The notes under the pieces were generated by a model, which did not search any database, had not been told where the DNA came from, and saw nothing but the letters and a program-made list of their open reading frames with translations. From Halieaceae bacterium (GTDB lineage Bacteria; Pseudomonadota; Gammaproteobacteria; Pseudomonadales; Halieaceae), in NCBI GenBank assembly GCA_002683395.1, contig NYTG01000028.1, forward strand, positions 1 through 22,074: DNA of 22,074 nt. Reading direction: 5' to 3'. The position numbers and the translations under genes were made by a program. This document shows positions 1 through 6,684 of the stretch, piece by piece (within the stretch, counting starts at the first letter, position 1; every line of letters begins with the position of its first letter).

Positions 1-236
1 CTTCTTCTTTGCTGCTGCCTTCTTCTTGGCAGGAGCCTTCTTCTTTGCTGCTGCCTTCTTCTTGGCAGGAGCCTTCTTCTTCGCCGCTGCCTTCTTCTTG
101 GCAGGAGCCTTCTTCTTCGCTGCTGCCTTCTTCTTGGCAGGAGCCTTCTTCTTCGCTACTGCCTTCTTCTTGGCAGGAGCCTTCTTCTTTGCTGCTGCCT
201 TCTTCTTGGCAGGAGCCTTCTTCTTTGCTGCTACTT
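1..236. repeat. 36-bp tandem repeat inside the H1-like gene
   Basis: Six complete 36-bp units start at 1, 37, 73, 109, 145 and 181. A degenerate seventh starts at 217. Each unit is two 18-bp halves, one encoding KKK plus three Ala-type residues and the other KKK plus APA on the minus strand. The second half is identical in all six copies. The first half carries a few substitutions: copy 3 differs only synonymously, while copy 5 turns one Ala into Val. The array may extend beyond the left edge. The length is a multiple of three, so gain or loss of units would keep the frame. Confidence 0.9.
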
Positions 237-285
237 TTTTCTTAGCAGCGGGTTTCTTTTTTGTTGCTTTCTTCGCAGCGGCCAT
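1..285 (-). CDS. Histone H1-like lysine/alanine repeat protein (partial, C-terminus outside window)
   Basis: The gene starts with ATG at 285, preceded by GGAGG (291-295) five bases upstream, and stays open to the window edge (95 codons seen, no stop). After a short MAAAKKATKKKPAAKKK start, the protein is a 12-residue repeat, APAKKKAAAKKK, with six full copies. It has almost no residues besides Lys, Ala and Pro, so it is strongly basic and probably disordered. Such tails resemble the C-terminal half of eukaryotic histone H1 and AlgP/AlgR3 of Pseudomonas, which are nucleoid-associated DNA-binding proteins. A DNA- or RNA-binding role is inferred from composition only. It lies 84 bp downstream of adk on the same strand, with a possible promoter of its own. 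A non-repetitive domain could follow beyond the edge. The plus-strand open frames here are artefacts of the repeat. Confidence 0.8.
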   Translation of the reverse strand, partial: MAAAKKATKKKPAAKKKVAAKKKAPAKKKAAAKKKAPAKKKAVAKKKAPAKKKAAAKKKAPAKKKAAAKKKAPAKKKAAAKKKAPAKKKAAAKKK

Positions 286-318
286 AAGTCCCTCCTAATG
301 TGCCCAGCCTCATGTGAA

Positions 319-347
319 AAACTATCAAGCTTTATATTTGATGACAA
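319..347 (-). promoter_or_regulatory. Possible promoter of the H1-like gene
   Basis: On the minus strand TTGTCA (347-342) is followed after 17 bases by TAGTTT (324-319), about 35 bases upstream of the H1-like start codon. The -35 matches the sigma-70 consensus at 5 of 6 positions, while the -10 is poor. The surrounding sequence is AT-rich compared with the rest of the window. This would let the gene be expressed apart from adk. It is a visual match only. Confidence 0.35.
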
Positions 348-369
348 GCTAAGTCGTGCGAATTACTAC

Positions 370-1005
370 CTAACCCAAAACGCTCATTATGTGGCGAGTA
401 ATGTCGTTTACCGCTCCTACACCATCAAGCTGGTGATACTCGACCCCTTCAAGCTCACGATAAAAATTAACTAAGGGTCGCGTTTGGTCGTGATACACGC
501 CAAGCCTGTTACGAACCGTTTGCTCCGAATCATCATCTCGCTGAATGAGCGCTTCGCCTGTTTGGTCGTCTACGCCCGCTTGTTTTGGCGGATTGTATTC
601 AACGTGATAAATACGCCCCGAGCCGGGATGGACCCTACGGCCACTCAAACGATTAATGATCTCCTCATCCGAGACGGCAATCTCGAGCACATGATCAATG
701 TCAATCTGCTCATCCACCATTGCCTGCGCCTGCGGAATCGTGCGCGGGAACCCGTCGAACAAACATCCGTCGATACAGTCGACCTCCTCAATTCGCTCTT
801 TCACCAGGCCCACAATAATGTCATCAGATACCAGCCCGCCCGATTCCATGATGGCTTTCGCCTGCTCTCCCAGCGGAGACCCTGCTGCGACCGCCGCTCT
901 CAGCATGTCACCGGTAGAAATCTGAGGAATCCGAAACTGCTCACAGATGAACTGTGCTTGTGTGCCCTTACCTGCACCCGGGGGGCCAAGGAGAATAATG
1001 CGCAT
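370..1005 (-). CDS. adk: Adenylate kinase
   Basis: This cytoplasmic enzyme reversibly converts ATP and AMP to two ADP and balances the adenylate pool. The protein has 211 residues, close to the 214 of E. coli Adk. Visible landmarks are the P-loop GPPGAGKGT (residues 7-15), the AMP-binding stretch STGDMLR (30-36), DGFPRT (84-89), and a long-type LID domain at about 122-159 (RRVHPGSGRIYH to QRDDD). The LID lacks the zinc-binding cysteines of Gram-positive enzymes, as expected for a Gram-negative. The start is ATG; no strong Shine-Dalgarno is visible upstream. It follows mazG after 89 bp on the same strand, so it may be cotranscribed or have its own promoter. No clear terminator follows the TAG stop. 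Confidence 0.97.
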   Translation of the reverse strand: MRIILLGPPGAGKGTQAQFICEQFRIPQISTGDMLRAAVAAGSPLGEQAKAIMESGGLVSDDIIVGLVKERIEEVDCIDGCLFDGFPRTIPQAQAMVDEQIDIDHVLEIAVSDEEIINRLSGRRVHPGSGRIYHVEYNPPKQAGVDDQTGEALIQRDDDSEQTVRNRLGVYHDQTRPLVNFYRELEGVEYHQLDGVGAVNDITRHIMSVLG

Positions 1006-1094
1006 AATGGGTAAGTCTCTTATTCAGTGCTTATCGTTACTGCCGGCAATCGTACGCTACACAGCCAGTGACCTGCTCGCAAGTCACGTTGCAA

Positions 1095-1913
1095 TCACTT
1101 TGAAGCCAAATGCCGCTTCGCGGCTTGCCAACGATCTTCTAATCGATCCAATGCCTCATGCTGAAGATCGCTGTTATCTTCTGCCGCTGCCTGCTCCATC
1201 ACACGAAATCGACTTTCAAACCGATTGTTTGCCTGCCGGACAGCAGACTCTGCGTCCACGCCCAGATGGCGGGCGAGGTTCACCATTGCAAGAAAAACAT
1301 CGCCAAGCTCTGCCTCTATAGCGCCCCCATCATCTTCTGAGATTGCCTCGGCCAGCTCTGCAAGCTCCTCTTGAATTTTGTCGTGCACGCCAGCTCTGTC
1401 AGGCCAATCGAAACCGACTCTCGCAGCCCGCTTCTGCAACTTCTGGGCACGGCTAAGCGCCGGTAGCGCTCGGGGCACATCGTCCAACACACCGCGCTGG
1501 TCTTTCTGCTGACGCTCTTCTCCTTTGATAGTCTCCCAACGCTCCTTGACCTCTGCCTCGCTTACCGGCTCATCACAGCTCCGGGCGAATACATGGGGGT
1601 GCCTGCGCAGTAATTTCTGCGCTATGCCTTCCGCCACGTCTGCAAAATCGAACAGCCTCCTTTCACTTGCCATCTGCGCATAGAAAACCACCTGAAACAA
1701 CACGTCGCCGAGCTCATCGCAAACTTGAGAAAAGTCACCCGAAGCAATTGCATCGGCTAACTCATAGGTTTCTTCTATGGTGAAGGGAACGATCGTATGG
1801 AAATCCTGACGCAGATCCCACGGGCAGCCTGAATCGGGATCACGCAGCTGCCGCATAATATCGAGCAATAGGATCATGGGGTCAGTCCCCTCCGCTATTG
1901 GCAATTCCGTCAT
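1095..1913 (-). CDS. mazG: Nucleoside triphosphate pyrophosphohydrolase MazG
   Basis: MazG hydrolyses nucleoside triphosphates to monophosphates and pyrophosphate, and in E. coli affects (p)ppGpp levels and removes abnormal nucleotides. The 272-residue protein has the two tandem MazG domains typical of the long form (E. coli 263). The first holds the metal-binding pattern EETYE (47-51) with DELGD (66-70), followed by RRHPHVF. The second repeats it as EELAELAEAI and ELGDVFLAMVNLARHLG. The start is ATG at 1913, with GGAG eight bases upstream. The N-terminus (LLLDIMRQLRDPDSGCPWD) aligns well with E. coli MazG. It lies downstream of cysM and upstream of adk on the same strand. relA and rlmD, its usual neighbours in many gammaproteobacteria, are absent here. 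Confidence 0.95.
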   Translation of the reverse strand: MTELPIAEGTDPMILLLDIMRQLRDPDSGCPWDLRQDFHTIVPFTIEETYELADAIASGDFSQVCDELGDVLFQVVFYAQMASERRLFDFADVAEGIAQKLLRRHPHVFARSCDEPVSEAEVKERWETIKGEERQQKDQRGVLDDVPRALPALSRAQKLQKRAARVGFDWPDRAGVHDKIQEELAELAEAISEDDGGAIEAELGDVFLAMVNLARHLGVDAESAVRQANNRFESRFRVMEQAAAEDNSDLQHEALDRLEDRWQAAKRHLASK

Positions 1914-1994
1914 AGCGCCTTCTCCTCTCCGACCCGTTTACTAGGGCTTATTGTTTAGCAAACTGAACTGCGTGGCTCTCTATCCAACCCTGAA

Positions 1995-2894
1995 TCAGGA
2001 AAAAACACCGGTTGAAAGATACCGATCTCCGCGATCACAAATGATAGCGACGATAGTAGCGCCCTCAACTTCTGCACTGAGTCGCATCGCCGCTGCTATG
2101 GCACCCCCAGACGACACGCCCGCAAAGATCCCTTCATCTTTCGCCAGACGCCGCATCATCTGCTCTGATTCTGATTGGCTAATATCCATCACGCGATCCA
2201 CACGCTCGGATTGATAAATATCGGGCAAGTAGGCTGCGGGCCAGCGTCTTATCCCAGGGATCTGGGAACCATCGGTCGGCTGCAAGCCGATAACCTGAAC
2301 GTCCGGGTTTTGCGATTTGAGATACCGAGACACACCCATGATCGTACCAGTGGTCCCCATAGAGGAGATGAAGTGGGTTATCTTTCCCCCGGTTTGCTCC
2401 CAGATTTCCGGCCCAGTGGACGCATAATGTCCGCCTGGATTATCAGGGTTCGCAAACTGGTTGAGCACGACCCCCTCATGTCGGCTCGCCATTGCCAGCG
2501 CAAGATCACGTGCACCCTCCATTCCTTCACTGGGCGTCACGTTAATCAGTTCCGCGCCATAGGCGCGCATAGACCCCTTACGCTCTTCACTTTGATTGCT
2601 GGGCATGATCAGCTTTAGACGATATCCCTTTACGGCCGCGGCCATGGCCAACGCAATGCCCGTGTTCCCGCTTGTGGCTTCAATCAGCGTATCGCCAGGT
2701 TGGATTGCACCGCGCGACTCGGCCTCGCGGATCATACTCATGGCGGGACGATCCTTCACCGAGCCGGCGGGGTTGTTGCCCTCAAGCTTGCCCAGAATCA
2801 CATTGGAAGTATCACCCGGAATCCGTTGCAAACGGACCAACGGAGTGCGACCCACGATGTCTTCTATAGTGGGATATTCACCACCTTCAGCCAT
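1995..2894 (-). CDS. cysM: Cysteine synthase B (O-acetylserine sulfhydrylase B)
   Basis: CysM is a PLP enzyme that makes cysteine from O-acetylserine with sulfide, or S-sulfocysteine with thiosulfate. Key features are NNPAGSVKDR with the PLP lysine K47, EATSGNTGIALAM, and the glycine-rich phosphate loop SSMGTTGT. GIRRWP and CDRGDRYLSTGVF are also present. SSMGTTGT and GIRRWP fit CysM rather than CysK. I chose the ATG at 2894 (299 aa) because GGAGG sits seven bases before it and the protein then begins like known CysM. An upstream start at 2930 would add 12 residues with no support. The protein ends at GVFS, lacking the short C-terminal tail of the 303-residue E. coli enzyme. It sits between recO and mazG on the same strand. 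Confidence 0.95.
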   Translation of the reverse strand: MAEGGEYPTIEDIVGRTPLVRLQRIPGDTSNVILGKLEGNNPAGSVKDRPAMSMIREAESRGAIQPGDTLIEATSGNTGIALAMAAAVKGYRLKLIMPSNQSEERKGSMRAYGAELINVTPSEGMEGARDLALAMASRHEGVVLNQFANPDNPGGHYASTGPEIWEQTGGKITHFISSMGTTGTIMGVSRYLKSQNPDVQVIGLQPTDGSQIPGIRRWPAAYLPDIYQSERVDRVMDISQSESEQMMRRLAKDEGIFAGVSSGGAIAAAMRLSAEVEGATIVAIICDRGDRYLSTGVFS

Positions 2895-2901
2895 GAGAAT
2901 C

Positions 2902-2906
2902 CCTCC
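2902..2906 (-). promoter_or_regulatory. Shine-Dalgarno that fixes the cysM start
   Basis: GGAGG on the minus strand, seven bases upstream of the ATG at 2894. It supports this start over the in-frame ATG at 2930. Confidence 0.75.
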
Positions 2907-2968
2907 CGCAGGAAGGTGACAACGCGGCACTAGTCATGAGCGAGCATCCTATTTCAGGGCCTCCACGC

Positions 2969-3712
2969 CTATGACCCTCTTCTCGCAGGTACCTTGAGAT
3001 CTCGGAAAAACTCGCGGGTGTGAATAACACGACCACCCGTTAGCTGGCCTACTGCAGCTCGAGTGACTCTCTTCAGCGCCATAAGATCCTCAACTGGTAG
3101 CGTGCGCTCCGCTTCCCACCATCGTCGAAAAGCGAGTATCTGCTCGCCAGATAACACGATCTCATTATGCGCGATCGGTGCATGCGCTTCGATACGACAA
3201 AAGCCGCGATCTACCTCAAACCGATAGTAAGCGTCCGATCGAATCGATTCCCGCCGTTCATCACTGTTCCAGTCAATCCGGTACCCCAGTTCAGACAAGA
3301 GCACTAGCTCAAAGCGGCGTAAGCTCTCTTCCCCCGGGGCGTCAAACAAACTTTCCACTGCCCGCCCATACGCGACAAACAGGTTTGGCAGCGCGTCAAA
3401 TCTCGGCAGAATGCGGGCTAGCAGTTCATTGAGGTAAAGACCACTCATCATTGCATCACCCCGCAACAAATAGCCGGGCGCAGGCGCCTCTGCCATTCGT
3501 AGCGTCTTGAGTTCACCCCGTCCGACCAGCGTAATCAACAGCGGATGAAACGGTTGCAACAAGGACGCCAGACTCCCCCCCTGCTTTCGCCGATGAGCCC
3601 CCCTTACAATCGCACCACAACGGCCCAGCTCTGCACTGAAAAACTCCACCAGCAAACCGTTATCGCCATAGTTTTTGCGAGACAGCACCCACGCTGGCTG
3701 GGCCTCGCTCAC
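2969..3712 (-). CDS. recO: DNA repair protein RecO
   Basis: RecO works with RecR to load RecA onto SSB-coated single-stranded DNA in the RecFOR recombination pathway. The 247-residue protein starts with AWVLSRKNYGDNGLLVEFFS and has ELGRCGAIVRGAHR, matching the N-terminal OB fold of the family. The later GLYLNELLARILPRFD and LSELGYRIDW belong to the helical C-terminal part. No CxxC zinc finger is seen, as in other gammaproteobacterial RecO. The start is GTG, with its TGA overlap onto the era stop (GTGA, 4 nt), and AGGTGA just upstream, so translation is probably coupled to era. The order rnc-era-recO is widely conserved. Here it is followed by cysM, not by the usual pdxJ. Confidence 0.93.
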   Translation of the reverse strand: MSEAQPAWVLSRKNYGDNGLLVEFFSAELGRCGAIVRGAHRRKQGGSLASLLQPFHPLLITLVGRGELKTLRMAEAPAPGYLLRGDAMMSGLYLNELLARILPRFDALPNLFVAYGRAVESLFDAPGEESLRRFELVLLSELGYRIDWNSDERRESIRSDAYYRFEVDRGFCRIEAHAPIAHNEIVLSGEQILAFRRWWEAERTLPVEDLMALKRVTRAAVGQLTGGRVIHTREFFRDLKVPARRGS

Positions 3713-4614
3713 GCGTCACCTAGGGGGTCAAGACCCAGCGTTTTCAGGGCTCGAGCGTCATCTGACCAACCTGATTTGACCTTCACCCACAACTTGAGCA
3801 TCACCTTACTATCAAATGCTCGCTCCATGTCCTTTCGTGCCGCCGTACCAATCGACTTCAATCGACTACCGGCCTCGCCCACCAGTATTTTTTTCTGTCC
3901 GTCTCGCTCAACCAAAATCAACGCGTGGATGTGGAGCACCCCCCGCTCATCCTCGCTAAAGGATTCAATTTCAACCGCAGTCGCATAGGGAAGTTCGTCA
4001 CCGAGTTGCCGGACAATCTTCTCACGAACGAGCTCGGCCGCGAGAAATCGCTGGCTACGGTCGGTGATCTGATCGGCTGGAAACAAGTGCGGCCCCGCAG
4101 GGACTAGCGAGGAAATGTGCTGAGTCAATTCTTCCAGACCCCGCGCCCGCAAAGCCGACACGGGAAACACTGCGCTGAAGGCGCAGCGCCGCGCCAAATC
4201 CTCTGCGAAGGGCAGCAGCATTTCCTGACTTTCCAGCAGGTCAACCTTATTCATGACCAACACAACGGGATTGTCCTGACGGGCAACTAAGTCGAGGACA
4301 AATTCATCCTCTTCTGTCCATTTGGTGCGATCGCATAAAAACATGACCAGGTCGACATCATTCAACGCCGATGCCGCCGTTTTGTTCATTGCCCGATTAA
4401 TGGCCTTCGACTGACCAAGATGAATCCCCGGTGTATCGACATAAATCAGTTGCGTCGCATCCACCGTGCTAACAGCCAGCACCTGATGCCGCGTCGTTTG
4501 CGGCTTGCGCGACGTAATGCTGAGCTTTTGCCCCAGCAAGTGGTTGAGTAAGGTCGACTTCCCGACATTGGGGCGACCCACAATGGCGATCATCCCACAG
4601 CGCTGCTCAGACAT
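3709..4614 (-). CDS. era: GTPase Era
   Basis: Era is an essential GTPase that binds the 3' end of 16S rRNA and helps mature the 30S subunit at the inner membrane. The 301-residue protein (E. coli 301) has G1 GRPNVGKST (13-21), the switch region SRKPQTTRH, G3 DTPGIH, and G4 NKVD. The C-terminal KH domain carries the GxxG-type turn VGEAGSRLKSIG. The start is ATG at 4614, directly after the rnc stop codon, with GGAGG (4619-4623) overlapping the end of rnc. The gene therefore reads as the middle of a coupled rnc-era-recO unit. RNase III trims the rRNA precursors that Era later helps assemble, which gives the operon a shared theme. Confidence 0.98.
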   Translation of the reverse strand: MSEQRCGMIAIVGRPNVGKSTLLNHLLGQKLSITSRKPQTTRHQVLAVSTVDATQLIYVDTPGIHLGQSKAINRAMNKTAASALNDVDLVMFLCDRTKWTEEDEFVLDLVARQDNPVVLVMNKVDLLESQEMLLPFAEDLARRCAFSAVFPVSALRARGLEELTQHISSLVPAGPHLFPADQITDRSQRFLAAELVREKIVRQLGDELPYATAVEIESFSEDERGVLHIHALILVERDGQKKILVGEAGSRLKSIGTAARKDMERAFDSKVMLKLWVKVKSGWSDDARALKTLGLDPLGDA

Positions 4615-5301
4615 TCAGCCTCCTAATATCTGATCAAGCATCAGTGCGGCCGATGACTGCTCAGCCCGACGCCGGCTTGAACCTGTCGCCTCGGTGGAAC
4701 GCTGTTGATCCGCCAGCAGACACTGCACGCGGAAAGACTGCGCGTGATCGCTGCCGGTTACTTCTGCGACACTATACTCCGGCAGCCCTTGTCCACGCGC
4801 CTGACACCACTCCTGCAGGCGTGTCTTAGCATCGATTGTCGCGTCAGGGGTCGCTGCAGCGATCGCAGGCTCAAGCCACGCGCCCACTACGTCTCGCGCC
4901 TGCGGCAGAGAGCTATCGAGCATTGCAGCGCCCGCCAACGCCTCAAGGGTATCGGCAAGAATGGAATCTCGCAGTCGGCCACCACTTTTGCGCTCACTCT
5001 CGCCAAGAATCAGGCAACTCGACAAGTCTAGCCCCCTGGCCAGGCTCGCCAAGGACTTCCCGCTGACCACCGAAGCCCGGAGCCGGCTCAGTACCCCCTC
5101 ATCCTCTTTGGGGAAGCGGTCGTAAAAAGCCTCCGCAGTCACCAACCCGATAAGCGCATCGCCGAGGAACTCAAGTCGTTCGTTGTGGTCTCTATGCGCG
5201 CTGCGATGCGTTAACGCCTTCACGAGCAAATCGGGCTGCGAAAATTGGTAGCCCAACCGATGCTGCAATGCATCGAGCAGCAGCTGACTAGGCTGACTCA
5301 A
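4615..5301 (-). CDS. rnc: Ribonuclease III
   Basis: RNase III cleaves double-stranded RNA, separates the rRNA precursors and controls many mRNAs. The 228-residue protein (E. coli 226) has the signature NERLEFLGDA, with the catalytic acidic residues there and in SILADTLEALAGA. A C-terminal double-stranded RNA-binding domain ends in TGSSRRRAEQSSAA. The start is TTG at 5301, overlapping the TGA stop of the upstream DUF4845 gene (TTGA). From it the N-terminus LLLDALQHRLGYQF aligns with the family, and no ATG or GTG nearby would keep the conserved part. A weak start plus coupling suggests low, linked expression. In E. coli rnc expression is limited by self-cleavage of its leader; I did not identify such a site here. 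Confidence 0.97.
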   Translation of the reverse strand: MSQPSQLLLDALQHRLGYQFSQPDLLVKALTHRSAHRDHNERLEFLGDALIGLVTAEAFYDRFPKEDEGVLSRLRASVVSGKSLASLARGLDLSSCLILGESERKSGGRLRDSILADTLEALAGAAMLDSSLPQARDVVGAWLEPAIAAATPDATIDAKTRLQEWCQARGQGLPEYSVAEVTGSDHAQSFRVQCLLADQQRSTEATGSSRRRAEQSSAALMLDQILGG

Positions 5302-5714
5302 GTCCGATCCGCTTGCGTAGTCTCGACAACCAGATCGTCGAAATTCATCACGCCGTCAAGGATCCAGAAGAGCGGGAAACGCTTTTCATAGCGCGCATCG
5401 ATTACGATCACACCTCGCTCTCGATACACCTTGATGTTATCGACGCTGATGTCATAGACCTGATTCGTATTGAGTAATTTTGCTAGCCGCATTTTTAAGT
5501 CGGTCACCGTCTGATCACGCGGATCATGCTCTTGCGCCGCTCGAGTAATGACATCCTTGACCGTCAGATATTCGACATAACCCGGTACTACCCGCAGGGC
5601 GATGACCAGCAGCGTACCGAGGAGCAATAAATTGAGCGATACCGCCCAGAGATTAAAGCCCTGAAACCTTTTCCTCTCGGACACCGTAGACCTGAGCCGT
5701 TTGCTGCTATTCAT
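5298..5714 (-). CDS. DUF4845 family single-pass membrane protein
   Basis: This 138-residue protein belongs by sequence pattern and position to the DUF4845 family found between lepB and rnc in Pseudomonas-type gammaproteobacteria (PA0769 position). A basic N-terminus (residues 1-17) precedes one hydrophobic segment at about 23-44. The rest contains VPGYVEYLTVKDVI, and DISVDNIKVYRERGVIVIDARYEKRFPLFW, and should be periplasmic. The order suggests a pilin-like N-in topology. The biochemical function is unknown. ATG at 5712-5714 has GGAGG seven bases upstream. It starts 19 bp after the lepB stop and overlaps rnc by 4 nt, so it is part of the lepB-rnc-era operon. Confidence 0.88.
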   Translation of the reverse strand: MNSSKRLRSTVSERKRFQGFNLWAVSLNLLLLGTLLVIALRVVPGYVEYLTVKDVITRAAQEHDPRDQTVTDLKMRLAKLLNTNQVYDISVDNIKVYRERGVIVIDARYEKRFPLFWILDGVMNFDDLVVETTQADRT

Positions 5715-5733
5715 GACCTACCCTCCTGGCTGG

Positions 5734-6576
5734 TCAATCAATGGCACCCGCTCGCCCAAAGGATGGCACGCTAAGAAACGCTTCCCAGTGCATCCATATG
5801 GCGACGGCCTTGCCAACAATATCCCGCTCGGGGACCTGCCCCCAGACGCGGCTGTCACTGCTGTTATTGCGATTATCACCCATCATGAAATAGTGGCCAG
5901 GTTTGACGACGACGGAAAAATTCCGGGGCCCACGACGGTTATCGAGTTGCATCAAGTGTCCGTCTGTCTCCGGCAGGGACTCGCGGCCCATTTTGACGCT
6001 GTATCGACCGCTGGGGAATTCCGCCAGCCACTCCTGGGGCACGGGCTCGCCATTCACCACTAACTGCTTGTTGCGATACGCGATACGATCTCCGGGCTTA
6101 CCGATCACCCGCTTGATGTAGTAGGTGTCATTTTGATGAGGAGGAAAAAAAACCATCACGTCCCCTCGCTCCGGCTCGCCGATGTCAAAAACTTTTGTAC
6201 GCGTTACCGGCAGCCGCAGGCCATATGAAAACTTGTTCACCAAGATGTAATCGCCCACCTCGAGGGTCGGCACCATTGAAGATGAGGGAATCTGAAAAGG
6301 CTCGTACAGAAATGAACGCAGCACCAGCACGACCGCTAAAACCGGGAAGAACGACTTCGCATACTCCACCACCGCCGGTTCCCCCGCTTCTCGATCGCAG
6401 GCCTCCGCAAAAGCACCGGCCGCCTTCGAACCCAGTTGCTCATGGCCGGGAAACTGGATCGCCAGCTGGGCACGGCGCGCCTTCCTGCCCTTAGCCAGCA
6501 ACAAGCTATCCATCGCCCAGATGGCCCCACTACCCAGCACGACAATGACCAAAATCAGCGGGAAATCAATGTTCAT
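5734..6576 (-). CDS. lepB: Signal peptidase I
   Basis: LepB is the inner-membrane protease that removes signal peptides from exported proteins. The 280-residue protein has two N-terminal membrane segments (about 5-22 and 76-90) separated by a basic cytoplasmic loop (GRKARRAQ). The catalytic Ser100 lies in IPSSSMVPTL and the general-base Lys155 in YYIKRVIG, 55 residues apart as in the E. coli Ser91/Lys146 dyad. The conserved MGDNRNNSSDSRVWG box follows. It is a little shorter than E. coli LepB (324), like Pseudomonas-type enzymes. It lies downstream of lepA across an unusually long 108-bp gap that contains mutually complementary segments. Only a weak Shine-Dalgarno is visible. Confidence 0.97.
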   Translation of the reverse strand: MNIDFPLILVIVVLGSGAIWAMDSLLLAKGRKARRAQLAIQFPGHEQLGSKAAGAFAEACDREAGEPAVVEYAKSFFPVLAVVLVLRSFLYEPFQIPSSSMVPTLEVGDYILVNKFSYGLRLPVTRTKVFDIGEPERGDVMVFFPPHQNDTYYIKRVIGKPGDRIAYRNKQLVVNGEPVPQEWLAEFPSGRYSVKMGRESLPETDGHLMQLDNRRGPRNFSVVVKPGHYFMMGDNRNNSSDSRVWGQVPERDIVGKAVAIWMHWEAFLSVPSFGRAGAID

Positions 6577-6600
6577 AGTCTATCGCTCTCTTCATCAACC

Positions 6601-6656
6601 GGGGCGTTTTTGAGGGCGTATTTTCCACGCCCCCATTGCCACAATTAATACGCCTC
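6601..6656 (-). other. Candidate structured RNA segment in the lepA-lepB gap
   Basis: Read on the minus strand, the lepA-lepB gap contains four related elements in order: A GAGGCGTATT (6656-6647), B GGGGGCGT (6634-6627), C AATACGCCCTC (6622-6612) and D ACGCCCC (6607-6601). A and C are complementary over ten bases with one bulge. B and C can form a six-base stem with a seven-base loop. B and D are complementary over seven bases. These pairings compete, or A-C plus B-D would form a pseudoknot, about 25 nt before the lepB start codon. No U-tract follows, so it does not look like a simple terminator. A regulatory role is inference. Confidence 0.4.
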
Positions 6657-6684
6657 ATCATACACTGACGAGCCCTCTGGCCCG

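Noticed and set aside
9..298. Open frames on the plus strand across the Lys/Ala repeat (Phe/Ala-rich or Ser/Pro-rich products)
   Set aside because: They are produced by the 36-bp repeat being stop-free in several frames. The minus-strand frame has the start, the Shine-Dalgarno and a biologically known composition.
484..1014. Plus-strand open frame of 176 codons opposite adk
   Set aside because: Antisense to a fully conserved adk and without family features.
3963..3991. Second GAACTT-like sigma-E -35 on the minus strand inside era
   Set aside because: It is within the conserved era coding sequence and has no fitting -10 (TCnnA) 16 bases downstream.
6614..6632. GGGCGT...ACGCCC hairpin as a rho-independent terminator after lepA
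   Set aside because: Neither strand has a run of U after the stem, and the downstream lepB is in the same conserved operon. It is reported instead as part of a candidate structured segment.
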